Assembly (NCBI GenBank): GCA_014730175.1
Contig: WJIR01000223.1
Location: forward strand, 1 to 48,846
DNA: 48,846 bases
Direction: 5' to 3'
From: Candidatus Zixiibacteriota bacterium
GTDB taxonomy: Bacteria; Zixibacteria; MSB-5A5; UM-FILTER-46-8
The position numbers and the translations under genes are program-made. The notes below the pieces were generated by a model. The model did not search any database. It worked only from the letters and a program-made list of their open reading frames with translations, and was not told where the DNA came from. Below, one piece after another: positions 29,964-38,544 of the stretch (position 1 is its first letter; every line of letters begins with the position of its first letter).

Positions 29964-29992
29964 AATATACAACATTTTTATCAATTTGTCAC
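29964..29992 (-). promoter_or_regulatory. Candidate promoter of the 27452-29851 gene
   Basis: On the minus strand: GTGACA, 17 nt, TATATT, about 113 bp before the ATG. The -10 box and spacing equal those of the other secreted-protein promoter at 12574. Confidence 0.5.
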
Positions 29993-30113
29993 GGTATTAT
30001 TCTCAATTCCCTTGCTTTCATAAAGAAATCCCGCAGGATGTTAATTTAGTACAATAATAAATCCGTAGAAATCGATGTATCTTACAATATATTCAACTTT
30101 GATTATTCATAAA

Positions 30114-30255
30114 TTTCATAATCGGTAGCGGAAGCCTTGCGCTTCCGGTGTTTCATTGTAATCTTCAATTCCGCTCCGTAAATGTTCTACGTCTATTGAG
30201 CTCCCGAAGGACAAGCCTTCGGCTACCGATTCATGTCTTTTGTGAGTTATCCGGG
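30114..30255 (-). repeat. Dispersed repeat family A, copy 4 (best preserved)
   Basis: Read on the minus strand: cccggataactcac, then aatcggtagccgaaggcttg, then tccttcgggagctc, spacer with 'gtagaacatttacgg', then aacaccggaagcgcaaggct, then tccgctaccgatta. Both ends carry a 'ggtagc(c/g)gaag' palindrome, so the element is roughly a pair of imperfect hairpins. It fills most of the 29852-30288 gap. Confidence 0.75.
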
Positions 30256-30288
30256 TTAGCAATATATCAAAATCGATGCGGCGAAAAG

Positions 30289-30816
30289 CTATCGGAGCAT
30301 ACTTCGTCTTCGCTTCTTCTTTTTAGGTTTCTTCTCTTTTGGCGGAGGTTCGGGAGGCGGTACAGGCTCATCAACCACATGCGTATCGGCAAGCCGATCC
30401 TGTACTGGTGTATCATTAAACTTGTAATAACGGTAAACGCTGTAACCACATTGCAAACCGGAGACTATCAAACCGAATGCTCTCTTGATGGAAGTACCCA
30501 GAGTAATCTTTTTAGCGCCATGGGATTTTACTCTAATTTTTATAATATTTTTCCCGATAGTTTGGCCGTTCCAGAAGAAATTAGTCAGAACGGAATAAAG
30601 GAAGAAAGCAGCCACAAAAATCAAAAGATAACCATACCATCCCCCCGGATAATATGTTTCTACCTCGTATGTTAGAGTTCCCCCGCCTCTGAAATACCAT
30701 TCTACTATTCCAATAATAGCCAGTAGTATATATAGCACAATGAGATTGAGAACGGCATCGATAGCAAAGGCTGTAGCTCGTTGTTTGAAACTGGCAGGTT
30801 TTTCCGTATCATTCAT
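30289..30816 (-). CDS. RDD-family inner-membrane protein
   Basis: 175 residues. The RDD signature residues are visible in RATAFAIDAVLNLIVLY (first helix with Arg and Asp), NGQTIGKNIIKIRV (charged loop before the last helix) and QDRLADTHVV (closing motif). There are three hydrophobic segments (about 22-42, 60-85, 115-130). The C-terminus is a proline-rich then strongly basic tail (EPPPKEKKPKKKKRRRSMLR), unusual for the family and perhaps binding lipid head groups or nucleic acid. RDD proteins are mostly uncharacterised; some are linked to Na+/H+ transport. The start overlaps the mutase stop as ATGA, so the two genes are translationally coupled. Confidence 0.85.
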   Translation of the reverse strand: MNDTEKPASFKQRATAFAIDAVLNLIVLYILLAIIGIVEWYFRGGGTLTYEVETYYPGGWYGYLLIFVAAFFLYSVLTNFFWNGQTIGKNIIKIRVKSHGAKKITLGTSIKRAFGLIVSGLQCGYSVYRYYKFNDTPVQDRLADTHVVDEPVPPPEPPPKEKKPKKKKRRRSMLR

Positions 30817-32171
30817 TGTGTTAGCAGCGCTTTCTTAACTGTGTCTATTAATTCCTGTGCTTCACTTTTTCCGGGCGCCTCTGCTATGACGCGTGATATC
30901 GGTTCAGTGTTCGACGCCCTTATGTGTATCCATTTATCTTTATATTCAAACTTAAACCCATCATCCGAGTTCAATTTCGCATCGGTAAAAGCCGATATTA
31001 GCCTCCTTTTCTTTTTCTCGATATCCTCTTTTGTAATATCAACCTTTCCCTTTATCATCACATAAGAAGGAATCCCCGCGACAGCCTCCGATACCGTCTT
31101 TTTAGTTGTAGCAAGATATGATAATATCAGCGCTATACCGACTGCACCGTCTCTTCCGTACAGCAAATTGGGATAAATAACACCGCCATTCCCTTCTCCA
31201 CCAATTACACCTTTTGCGGACTTGAGCTTTAGGGATACATTGATCTCCCCGACTTTAGTCCTGTGAACCTTAACGCCATAACGGGAGGCGATATCGTCGA
31301 TCATGCGCGATGTTGATAGATTTGCGGCAACTGCTCCTTTCTGGTGCGAAAGGATGTAATCTACCGCGAAAGCGAGTGTATATTCTTCTCCGATCGCTTT
31401 ACCGTTTTCGTCAACAATTGCCAGACGGTCTGCGTCGGGATCGTGCGCGAAGCCGATATCGCATCCATTGTCTTTAACAGCCGTTGATAATTTCCGCAGG
31501 TTAGTCGGAACCGGTTCAGGCCCTCGCCCGAATTTCCCGGTCGGCTCACAATTCAAGCAGATCACACGACATCCCAGTTTCTTCAACAATTTCGGGGATA
31601 GTAAAGCTCCGGCGCCGTTTACACAATCCAGAGCGACTTTGAACTTCCGGTTCTGTACAGCACGTGTTCTGACTGCGTCCAATTTCATTATCTTATCGAT
31701 ATGAAATTGTATGAACTCCTCTTTATAAATCCTACCCAGCCGATTGTGCGGCTTGTATGCAAATTCCGCGCTTTTAAAGATTTCCAGCAGTTTCTCACCC
31801 TCTGTGGAACTCAGAAACATCCCTTTGGAATTAAGCAGTTTTAACGCATTCCATTCCGGAGGATTATGAGATGCGGTGATGATTATTCCCCCTGCGGCTT
31901 TCATTTTTTTAACCGCCAATTCGACAGTAGGGGTGGGGCAGATCCCCAAATCGATGATATCTCTGCCGCAGCCGATCAAACCGGCGCAAACAGCGGGAAT
32001 AATCATCCTTCGGGACGGACGTGTATCCGAGCCAATTATGATTTTACCGCTTTTACAGAAGGTGCCAAAGGCAGCCCCAAACCGTACCGCTGTTTCGGGA
32101 GTCAAGCCGTCTTCTGCTCCGACCACGCCGCGGATTCCCGACACTGAGATTAGAAGTTTTTTTGAATTCAT
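30813..32171 (-). CDS. Phosphohexomutase (GlmM/phosphomannomutase family)
   Basis: 452-residue alpha-D-phosphohexomutase that moves phosphate between C1 and C6 of a hexose phosphate. Motifs in order: SGIRGVVG at the N-terminus, the phosphoserine loop ITASHNPPEWNALKL (Ser near residue 100), the Mg2+-binding DPDADRLAI (about 240), GGEGNGGVIYP sugar-binding loop (about 325), and the phosphate-binding RASNTEPISRVIAEA near the C-terminus. The pattern is closest to GlmM and to archaeal-type phosphomannomutase/phosphoglucomutase; the exact sugar cannot be decided by eye. GlmM would feed peptidoglycan and LPS precursors. It is the first gene of a two-gene unit with the RDD protein. Confidence 0.9.
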   Translation of the reverse strand: MNSKKLLISVSGIRGVVGAEDGLTPETAVRFGAAFGTFCKSGKIIIGSDTRPSRRMIIPAVCAGLIGCGRDIIDLGICPTPTVELAVKKMKAAGGIIITASHNPPEWNALKLLNSKGMFLSSTEGEKLLEIFKSAEFAYKPHNRLGRIYKEEFIQFHIDKIMKLDAVRTRAVQNRKFKVALDCVNGAGALLSPKLLKKLGCRVICLNCEPTGKFGRGPEPVPTNLRKLSTAVKDNGCDIGFAHDPDADRLAIVDENGKAIGEEYTLAFAVDYILSHQKGAVAANLSTSRMIDDIASRYGVKVHRTKVGEINVSLKLKSAKGVIGGEGNGGVIYPNLLYGRDGAVGIALILSYLATTKKTVSEAVAGIPSYVMIKGKVDITKEDIEKKKRRLISAFTDAKLNSDDGFKFEYKDKWIHIRASNTEPISRVIAEAPGKSEAQELIDTVKKALLTQ

Positions 32172-32317
32172 TGTTATAGCCCTTATTCAATATTCTCAGG
32201 TAAATATAGCCTTTAAACCCGATCTTTGCAATTTTTTATCAATTAAGTGGATTCTGAAGAAAGTATCTTGTATTTTCCCATCGATTTAAATATCCAAGCA
32301 AAATGAAGGAGTTTATC

Positions 32318-33301
32318 ATGGCGATTTTGTTGAGTAAGAAAGATGTTGCTGATGTTTTAACCATGCCGGATACGATAGATATTCTGGAGAAAGCGTTCAT
32401 CGATCATAAGAACGGGCAAGTAGTGATGCCGGTAAGGCTAAACATACCTGAACCGGATCACTCCGGTATTTCTCTGTTTATGCCCTGTTATCTAAAAGGT
32501 CTGGAAGCGCTGGGAATAAAGACGGTGACAGTGTATAAAGATAATCCCGCCAAATATAATATGCCGACAGTTTTGGGTACGATAACCCTGCTGGACAACA
32601 AGACCGGAAATACACTGGCGGTGATGGATGCCGGCTATCTCACCGGTATGCGCACCGGTGCGGTTGCCGGTCTGGCAACCAAGTACCTCGCTCGGCCTAA
32701 TTCCAAAGTTATGGGGCTGCTGGGGGCGGGTGTCATGGCAAAATTCCAGCTTATGGCTGTCACCGCAGTAATTAAACTGGATAAGGTGAAGGTATTTTCC
32801 ATTGACAAACCGGAGAAACAGAAACAATTCAAGGAACTGATGGAACCGGCTGTCGGTACCAGCATCGAATTCGTAGATTCGGCGCAAAAGGCTGTAGCAG
32901 ATAGCGATATCGTCACACTGATCACTTCGGCTAAGGACCCGATAATCGATGGTGATTGGATCTCGCCCGGAACACATATCAACGGAGTAGGGTCACACGC
33001 GCCGACATTCCGCGAACCTGATACCAAAACCATTAAAAGGTCGAAAGTTGTTTGTGATTCTATCGAAGCCTGCAAAGCTGAGGCAGGGGATTTTATCATC
33101 CCGATCCATGACGGAGAGTTGGATGATTCGTTGTTCAAAGCCGAGCTGGGCGACGTGGTTACCGGTACGAAAGTAAGGACAGCCGATGATGATGTCACAT
33201 TCTTTAAGTCCGTCGGTTTGGCGTTACAGGATATATCGGTTGCCCATCACATTTACAGGAAAGCAGTGGAAGCCGGCAAAGGAATGCAATTTGAATTTTA
33301 A
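32318..33301 (+). CDS. Ornithine cyclodeaminase / alanine dehydrogenase family enzyme
   Basis: NAD(P)-dependent enzyme of the OCD/mu-crystallin family. The start is ATG 32318 (MAILLSKKDV), 6 nt behind aaggag; the track's 32303 start falls inside that ribosome-binding region. 327 residues. Seen in order: the substrate-side stretch GIKTVTVYKDNPAKYNMP, LAVMDAGYLTGMRTGAVAGLA, then the Rossmann motif GLLGAGVMAKFQL and a late GDVVTGTKVRT. Family members deaminate ornithine to proline, reductively aminate pyruvate to alanine (archaeal Ala dehydrogenase), or act on other imino acids. The sequence resembles the alanine dehydrogenase branch, but I cannot fix the substrate. It stands alone on the plus strand. 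Confidence 0.85.
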   Translation: MAILLSKKDVADVLTMPDTIDILEKAFIDHKNGQVVMPVRLNIPEPDHSGISLFMPCYLKGLEALGIKTVTVYKDNPAKYNMPTVLGTITLLDNKTGNTLAVMDAGYLTGMRTGAVAGLATKYLARPNSKVMGLLGAGVMAKFQLMAVTAVIKLDKVKVFSIDKPEKQKQFKELMEPAVGTSIEFVDSAQKAVADSDIVTLITSAKDPIIDGDWISPGTHINGVGSHAPTFREPDTKTIKRSKVVCDSIEACKAEAGDFIIPIHDGELDDSLFKAELGDVVTGTKVRTADDDVTFFKSVGLALQDISVAHHIYRKAVEAGKGMQFEF

Positions 33302-33403
33302 TGCACAAATGTGGTTGCAGGCGGGAACAAATGTAAAATATGCCGGTTAATTTTTGGAATTTGATAATTTAATTAATGCTAATTAACAAAAAAAGGAGCT
33401 TTC

Positions 33404-34285
33404 ATGAGAAAGATTGCGATTGTATTGATGTTTGTGCTGGCGCCGTCAATTGTCTTAGCGCAAGGAGAATGGAAACTGTCAGGGGATTTATCTCTGAATG
33501 TAACCCAAAATGCATACAGTGATAGCTGGACCGGGGGAGAAGCCGGTACGGTTTCCTGGGTATCGATAGCTAATATGATTGCCGAAAAGCAATTATCGCC
33601 GAAATACCATTGGCGGAACACCGGGAAATTTTCGTTCGGACAAATCCACAATCAGGATCCCGAGACCAACGATTGGGAAAAACCGGAGAAATCTACCGAT
33701 AAGATCGATATCGAATCGGTTTTGAAAATGACGTTGGGTGCGGTGGTGGATCCGTATGTTGCTTTCAGATTGGAAAGCCAGTTCCTGGATAATTCCGTAC
33801 CGGAGGTTAAGAGGTTGATTAATCCGATTCTTTTGACCGAGTCTGCAGGCGCAAGCCGTACATTGTATAAAGAAGAAGAAAGAGGGGAAGTGATTACCCG
33901 CTTGGGTTTGGCAATAAGACAGCGCATCGATAGGACGGTGGTATCTATAGAACCCGAAGAAACCAGCACCGAGACTACTACGGACGGCGGTTTGGAATGG
34001 GTCACCGATGTTAATTATGTAATCACGCCGGAGAAGTTGAGATACGAAAGTAAACTTTCCGTTTTTCAGGCTTTCTTTAACTCCGAATCGGACGAACTCG
34101 AGGGCCAGCCGAATGAAGATTATTGGAAGTCACCAGATCTAAACTGGGAAAACATAATCACCGCCAGTATCAATCAGTATGTACAGGTTTCCCTTTATAC
34201 CCAGTTATTATATGATAAGGAAATCGATAAGAGAGGAAGGTTTAAAGAGACTTTGGCTCTGGGCGTAACATATAAATTATTCTAA
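33404..34285 (+). CDS. DUF3078-like outer-membrane protein
   Basis: 293 residues with a cleavable signal peptide (MRKIAIVLMFVLAPSIVLAQ). The mature part is made of alternating beta-strands: WKLSGDLSLNVTQNAYSDSW, TGGEAGTVSWVSIANMI, YHWRNTGKFSFGQIHNQDP, KSTDKIDIESVLKMTL, and a final ITASINQYVQVSLYTQLLYD ... ALGVTYKLF ending in Phe, as in outer-membrane barrels. The opening W-x-G...Q-x-x-x-x-W-x-GG pattern and 'KSTDKID' match DUF3078 proteins found in Bacteroidetes and relatives. Function is unknown; a small outer-membrane barrel is likely. An aaaagga site precedes the ATG. Confidence 0.8.
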   Translation: MRKIAIVLMFVLAPSIVLAQGEWKLSGDLSLNVTQNAYSDSWTGGEAGTVSWVSIANMIAEKQLSPKYHWRNTGKFSFGQIHNQDPETNDWEKPEKSTDKIDIESVLKMTLGAVVDPYVAFRLESQFLDNSVPEVKRLINPILLTESAGASRTLYKEEERGEVITRLGLAIRQRIDRTVVSIEPEETSTETTTDGGLEWVTDVNYVITPEKLRYESKLSVFQAFFNSESDELEGQPNEDYWKSPDLNWENIITASINQYVQVSLYTQLLYDKEIDKRGRFKETLALGVTYKLF

Positions 34286-35148
34286 TTTTTGGGTAGCATT
34301 CCGCAGACAAGAATGTCGGCTCTACTTTCGTCAGGAGGTCGGACATTCTTGTCCGACATAACAAATCCATAGCCGAAGGTTTACGTGCCTATGGCGTGCT
34401 TGTCCTTCGGTGAACATCGGGAGGCGGGACATACATGTCCCACGATGGGCGGCATACTCAAACCTGTCTGGGCATACCCTTATTGTTGTGCCGTCGGGCG
34501 CCCTCACCCGACAGCAATTGAATTCCCTTCTTCAGAGGGGTGGATTCGCCCCGCGAAGCGCGGGAGGAAATCGGGGTGTGTTATATTATCGTGTTGTCCT
34601 CGGATTTCGTGTGCGGCAATCTGGCGCCACGATAGACTCCCTCATTCCCTAACCCCTTCTCCCACTGAATGGGAGAAGGGGAACTGAGTGGAGATCTAAC
34701 AATTCTTAAAATCATTTTTATCCGTCTTTAGTTCCATCTCCCTGAGGAGGGAGAGGGTGTCCCGCGAAGCGCGGGACGGGTGAGGGAGTTTTCCTTCTTT
34801 CCTTCTCCTTGACGAGTGAGAGGGTGGATTCGCCCCGCGTTTCGCGGGGCTAAGACGGGTGAGGGTGTCCCCGCGCGGTAGGTCATTACAATGCCGTCGG
34901 ATGGGGGCACCCGACAGCACGACATACATCAGCGCTGGAGCGCTGATCGGCGGAATTAGCATAACCCTCGGGCTTCACCCCGCGTTCCGCGGGACGAAAC
35001 GATCCGTCTCCAGAGGGGAATAAATCTCGGCAGCAAGCAGCCTACCTACCAGCGGAATCCATGTCAGGGCGTTGTTAACCCTGAGCTATGCGCTTTACGC
35101 GCCTGATGGGCTTGCAAGCTATAACAGTTTAAAATGTTGGAATTTATT
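34286..35148. repeat. Large intergenic block of nested family A and B repeats
   Basis: 860 bp without a credible gene. Parts: 34300-34360 a 'gtcggacattcttgtccgac' inverted repeat; 34360-34412 a family A variant (tagccgaaggtttacgtgcc ... cttgtccttcgg); 34510-34620 an inverted family B core (gaggggtggattcgcc, cccgcgaagcgcggg); 34655-34683 a palindrome (ccccttctccca / tgggagaagggg); 34737-34790 and 34800-34880 two more inverted B cores; 34970-35030 a direct B core (cccgcgttccgcggg, gaggggaataaa). The orientation switches show repeated insertion or recombination. Confidence 0.7.
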
Positions 35149-37050
35149 TTAATCTTGTAATGCGGAGAGTTTCTCCCGTATTAATTTGCCGGGGATAGCG
35201 CCGCGGAGTCGTCGCATGGCTTCCCCCATCAGAAAACGCTCCCTCTTTTCGGGATCTCTCAGTTGATTCTCTATAGTAATAATTTCGCTGAGGATTGAAT
35301 CGAGTTGCTCTTCGCTGACTGCAGGGACTATTTCATCTATTGCTTCCTGAGGGTCGTAATCTTTCACGCAAATAGCCTTCAGTATATCCAGCGTACTTTC
35401 GCGATGGAATATACCGTCACCGAAAAGTTGCGCTAAAATGAGCAACCTATCGTCAGACAGGTTAATGGCGCCAAAATCCCTGCGATGTAGATAAGTAAAA
35501 TATTCCACAATAACCTGAGCAGCCCACTTTGGATTTCCACTTATCCCGGCCATACGTAGGAAAATCCTGTATCTGGGATTGGTTACGAGATGGTCGATAA
35601 GATAATCAGGCAAACCCATCTCCTTCATGGTAACCCGCCGATCCCAGGGGAGATCCGGCACTATCTCCCTTAAGCTTTCGACTCGTTCTATGTCTATCTC
35701 TATGGGAGGATGATCGGTGTCGGGATACATTCTATCGGGTCCGGGGAGGAGGCGTTCGAAATCGGAATAACGTTCGTTGAGAGCCATATTGCGAGTTTCG
35801 GGCGGGACTCCATGGATGGCTTCCCGACAGCGGATCGCTATTTCTTCTAATGCAGTGTTCACATCTTGACGGGGACCCCAGGTAATAATAGTGGCATCAC
35901 CATCCTCTGCATCGAGGGAGCGACGTATGTCTTCCCATTCTTTATCCGGTATTCCCAATGACATTCTGTTCATGCGATGAGCGATATTGGGCATTTTATC
36001 CAAACATGCTATCACCCGAACACGTCCGGCGATCTCATCTGCAAAAATCCTCTCAGGGAATATATATTTCTCCATCAATCCCCGGAAGCCTTTGATCACA
36101 ATAGCGCTAACCACTCCGCCTTGCTCCACCGCTTGATTGCCGACGAATTCAGGTGAGCGTGCGAGATTTGCTGTCGCATCCGTTGTGGAATACGCGTAAT
36201 TACTGTCGCTGATACCACGCTCCTTTATTTCATCACGCAGATTCAGCAACGCTTTTTGCCTGAGGGCTTCAAAATGCGTTAATGCGGGGATGTGACTAAT
36301 CTTATCCACTCCTTTAATTTCAACACGCGATCCTCCCGCAATGGAAACATTAACATCCTGACGTGCTGCACCGATCCCCCGCCTGACCAACCCGGAGATT
36401 CGATTGGTTTCCGCCAAAAGCCAGGTAACCTCAAAAGCCTCCTGAGGAGAATATAATTCCGCATCGGTTATGACCTCAACTAAAGGGATCGACAATCTGT
36501 CTGTCCGAAAAATAACGTTATGGCCGACGTTATCAACTTCGCGGCAGGAATCCTCCTCGATATTCACCTGCGGGATTTTGATCCTACGGTACTTATATGG
36601 AATCCAGCCATCAGTTCCGATAACCGTAGTGCGTTGAAAACCGGTGGGGATGGAACCATCAAGGTATTGCTTGCGGGATATATGAGCTTCGTCAACAATG
36701 TTGCACTGAAAAAGCAGGGCGAGTCTTATCCCTATCTCAACAGCCTGCTGATTTATTGGAAACGGCGGAGAATCATCGAGCTCATAGGTGCATACACGGT
36801 TGTTCAGGATTTCGTATATTATCTCTTTGCGGGTTTTCTTCTCCATCAGGGCAGTGGGATCGTATTCTCCCATCTCCGAGAGCGTGGGGCGCATGTGGCG
36901 CAGCACCCGTGCATCGGGAGGATCATCGACCAGCCCCACCGGACAATGACAGAATAGTTTTTGTTTAGTATCGAGCTGCTGATGAATCTCAATACCACAA
37001 CGGAATCCGATTCCGGCATAATCGATGTCGTTGGTTTTCCACAAACTCAT
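35149..37050 (-). CDS. gatE: Glutamyl-tRNA(Gln) amidotransferase subunit E (archaeal type)
   Basis: The kinase/transamidase subunit that activates Glu-tRNA(Gln) with ATP and adds ammonia to give Gln-tRNA(Gln). 633 residues, the GatE size rather than about 480 for GatB. Order: GIEIHQQLDTKQKLFCHCP, RKQYLDGSIPTGFQRT, QVNIEEDSCREVDN, RTDRLSIPLVEVITD, ARQDVNVSIAGGSRVEIKGV and DKISHIPALTHFEALRQ. Next is the insert domain absent from GatB but typical of GatE and bacterial AspRS (GAD-like: VVSAIVIKGFRGLMEKY ... FADEIAGRVRVIACL), then a helical YqeY-like tail. The ATG overlaps the gatD TGA as ATGA. GatE is known as an archaeal protein, so a bacterial setting is unusual. Identification is strong because its obligate partner gatD lies next to it. 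Confidence 0.93.
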   Translation of the reverse strand: MSLWKTNDIDYAGIGFRCGIEIHQQLDTKQKLFCHCPVGLVDDPPDARVLRHMRPTLSEMGEYDPTALMEKKTRKEIIYEILNNRVCTYELDDSPPFPINQQAVEIGIRLALLFQCNIVDEAHISRKQYLDGSIPTGFQRTTVIGTDGWIPYKYRRIKIPQVNIEEDSCREVDNVGHNVIFRTDRLSIPLVEVITDAELYSPQEAFEVTWLLAETNRISGLVRRGIGAARQDVNVSIAGGSRVEIKGVDKISHIPALTHFEALRQKALLNLRDEIKERGISDSNYAYSTTDATANLARSPEFVGNQAVEQGGVVSAIVIKGFRGLMEKYIFPERIFADEIAGRVRVIACLDKMPNIAHRMNRMSLGIPDKEWEDIRRSLDAEDGDATIITWGPRQDVNTALEEIAIRCREAIHGVPPETRNMALNERYSDFERLLPGPDRMYPDTDHPPIEIDIERVESLREIVPDLPWDRRVTMKEMGLPDYLIDHLVTNPRYRIFLRMAGISGNPKWAAQVIVEYFTYLHRRDFGAINLSDDRLLILAQLFGDGIFHRESTLDILKAICVKDYDPQEAIDEIVPAVSEEQLDSILSEIITIENQLRDPEKRERFLMGEAMRRLRGAIPGKLIREKLSALQD

Positions 37051-38441
37051 AGCATATAATCCAATAAGAAATCTTTAACTTCTGGTAATCCCCCTTGTAG
37101 CACCAGATAACTGTCGGGTCTTTCTCTTTCCGTTATCTCGCCATTAATAGGAGTCAACATCAGCTTCTTAACCTCTTCTCTGTCTCTGGTCTGCCCCAAT
37201 GCCCAGGCGAGTTTCATATAAGCAGTCTCCGGCAGCATATTGGCTAAAGGTACGATTCCACAGTCCATGAGATAACGACCATTATCATAAACAAACATCT
37301 GCACAAATCCCCAGAGAGTTTGAACCGTCATATATATGTGTACACCTTTACCGATAGCCCAGCGGATAACATTATAGAGGGGGCGATTGATATGACCAAG
37401 TCCGGTGCCTGCGATCACGATACCTTCGTAACCGGCTTCAACTATGGAGCGGATAAGGTTTTCCTGCATGTTGGGGTAGTAATAAAGTATCATAACTTTA
37501 TCGCTGAATGTGGGGATTATTTTGAATTCCTCGTTTGGCGTCGACCGGGGACGATAGTCGCTTCTTAGAGGATTTACTCCCTTCTGAACATCAACAGTTG
37601 CTAACGGTATATCACCGAGCGTACGAAAAGTACTGCGGTACGATGAATGCATTTTACGCACACGTGTCCCACGATGCAGGAGTCCGTACTGGTCTGAAGT
37701 CGGTCCAAACATGCAAACCATAACCTCGGCGATCGGACCGGTGGCGGCTATGGCGGCGTTTATGAGATTGCGGGCGGCATCGGATGAAGGACGATCGCTG
37801 GAACGCTGTGAACCGGCTAATACGATCGGTACCGGAGGATTCTGAATCATGAATGTTAATATCGAAGCTGTGTGATGCATTGTGTCGGTACCATGACCGA
37901 TAATAATGCCATCCGCGCCGTTGTTTATTTCTTTGTAGATGTTTTCGGCGAGTGTTATATATTGCTCCGGTCCCATATCCTCGGAAAAAATCCCGAAGAG
38001 CTTTTTAGTTTTCAAGTTACAAATATCAGCTAATTCGGGAACGGCGCCGAAAAGTTCGCCGGGGGAGAAGGCCGGTATGACCGCTCCGGTGGAATAGTCC
38101 AGACGCGACGCAATGGTACCGCCGGTGCCGAACAGAAATATGTTCGGTTTACTTTCATCGTACGGAAATTCCTGCTCGCGTATTCCGTAATGACCCTCCT
38201 GCCGACCGAGGTATTCTATGGATTTGATACGTGCGGCTTTTACTCCGATATTGTAACCGCTGTCGAGTTTGATAACAATATGCAGCGAATCCGCCATACT
38301 ATTGCGGGGTAATAAAACGCCTTCATAATCGCCGGATTCCGATTCGACCTTGATTCTATCCCAGACGCCGATATTGAATTTAGTTAAGAGTTCCAAGCTA
38401 ACACCACGATAACCGGTCGTGGATTTTTCGCCCGTAGTCAA
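37047..38441 (-). CDS. gatD: Glutamyl-tRNA(Gln) amidotransferase subunit D (archaeal type, asparaginase-like)
   Basis: The amidase subunit that releases ammonia from an amide donor and channels it to GatE. 464 residues. The N-terminal Tudor-like domain (about 20-80: GVWDRIKVESESGDYEGVLL) is the mark of GatD, followed by an L-asparaginase I-type domain. That domain has the nucleophile Thr in FGTGGTIASRLDY, the Thr-Asp pair in IIGHGTDTMHHTA, the SQRSSDRPSSDAARN stretch and the TVDVQKG region. Plain asparaginases lack the N-terminal domain and are about 330 residues. Start TTG 38441 has no in-frame ATG nearby and a modest caggtg site. Co-translated with gatE. A 10-bp inverted repeat lies between it and asnA upstream. 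Confidence 0.93.
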   Translation of the reverse strand: MTTGEKSTTGYRGVSLELLTKFNIGVWDRIKVESESGDYEGVLLPRNSMADSLHIVIKLDSGYNIGVKAARIKSIEYLGRQEGHYGIREQEFPYDESKPNIFLFGTGGTIASRLDYSTGAVIPAFSPGELFGAVPELADICNLKTKKLFGIFSEDMGPEQYITLAENIYKEINNGADGIIIGHGTDTMHHTASILTFMIQNPPVPIVLAGSQRSSDRPSSDAARNLINAAIAATGPIAEVMVCMFGPTSDQYGLLHRGTRVRKMHSSYRSTFRTLGDIPLATVDVQKGVNPLRSDYRPRSTPNEEFKIIPTFSDKVMILYYYPNMQENLIRSIVEAGYEGIVIAGTGLGHINRPLYNVIRWAIGKGVHIYMTVQTLWGFVQMFVYDNGRYLMDCGIVPLANMLPETAYMKLAWALGQTRDREEVKKLMLTPINGEITERERPDSYLVLQGGLPEVKDFLLDYML

Positions 38442-38473
38442 TTGTACACCTGCTCGTTTAACACTATATAATG

Positions 38474-38500
38474 AGGGTGGTATATCAGAAATACCACCCT
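38474..38500 (-). promoter_or_regulatory. Hairpin between asnA and gatD
   Basis: A perfect 10-bp inverted repeat agggtggtat / ataccaccct with a 7-nt loop, 33 bp before the gatD start. No T-run follows on the minus strand, so it is not a standard terminator. It could be a processing or attenuation site that sets asnA against gatDE levels; this is inference. Confidence 0.45.
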
Positions 38501-38544
38501 TCCAATCAAAATTCGAAAATGTTAATAAATTACCCGATTACGGT

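Noticed and set aside
34655-34683. ccccttctccca/tgggagaagggg palindrome as a terminator
   Set aside because: No T-run on either side and no gene ending close by; it belongs to the repeat block.
35149-38441. gatDE read as bacterial GatB plus an L-asparaginase
   Set aside because: The length, the GAD-like insert in GatE and the N-terminal Tudor-like domain in GatD fit only the D and E subunits, and the two genes overlap.
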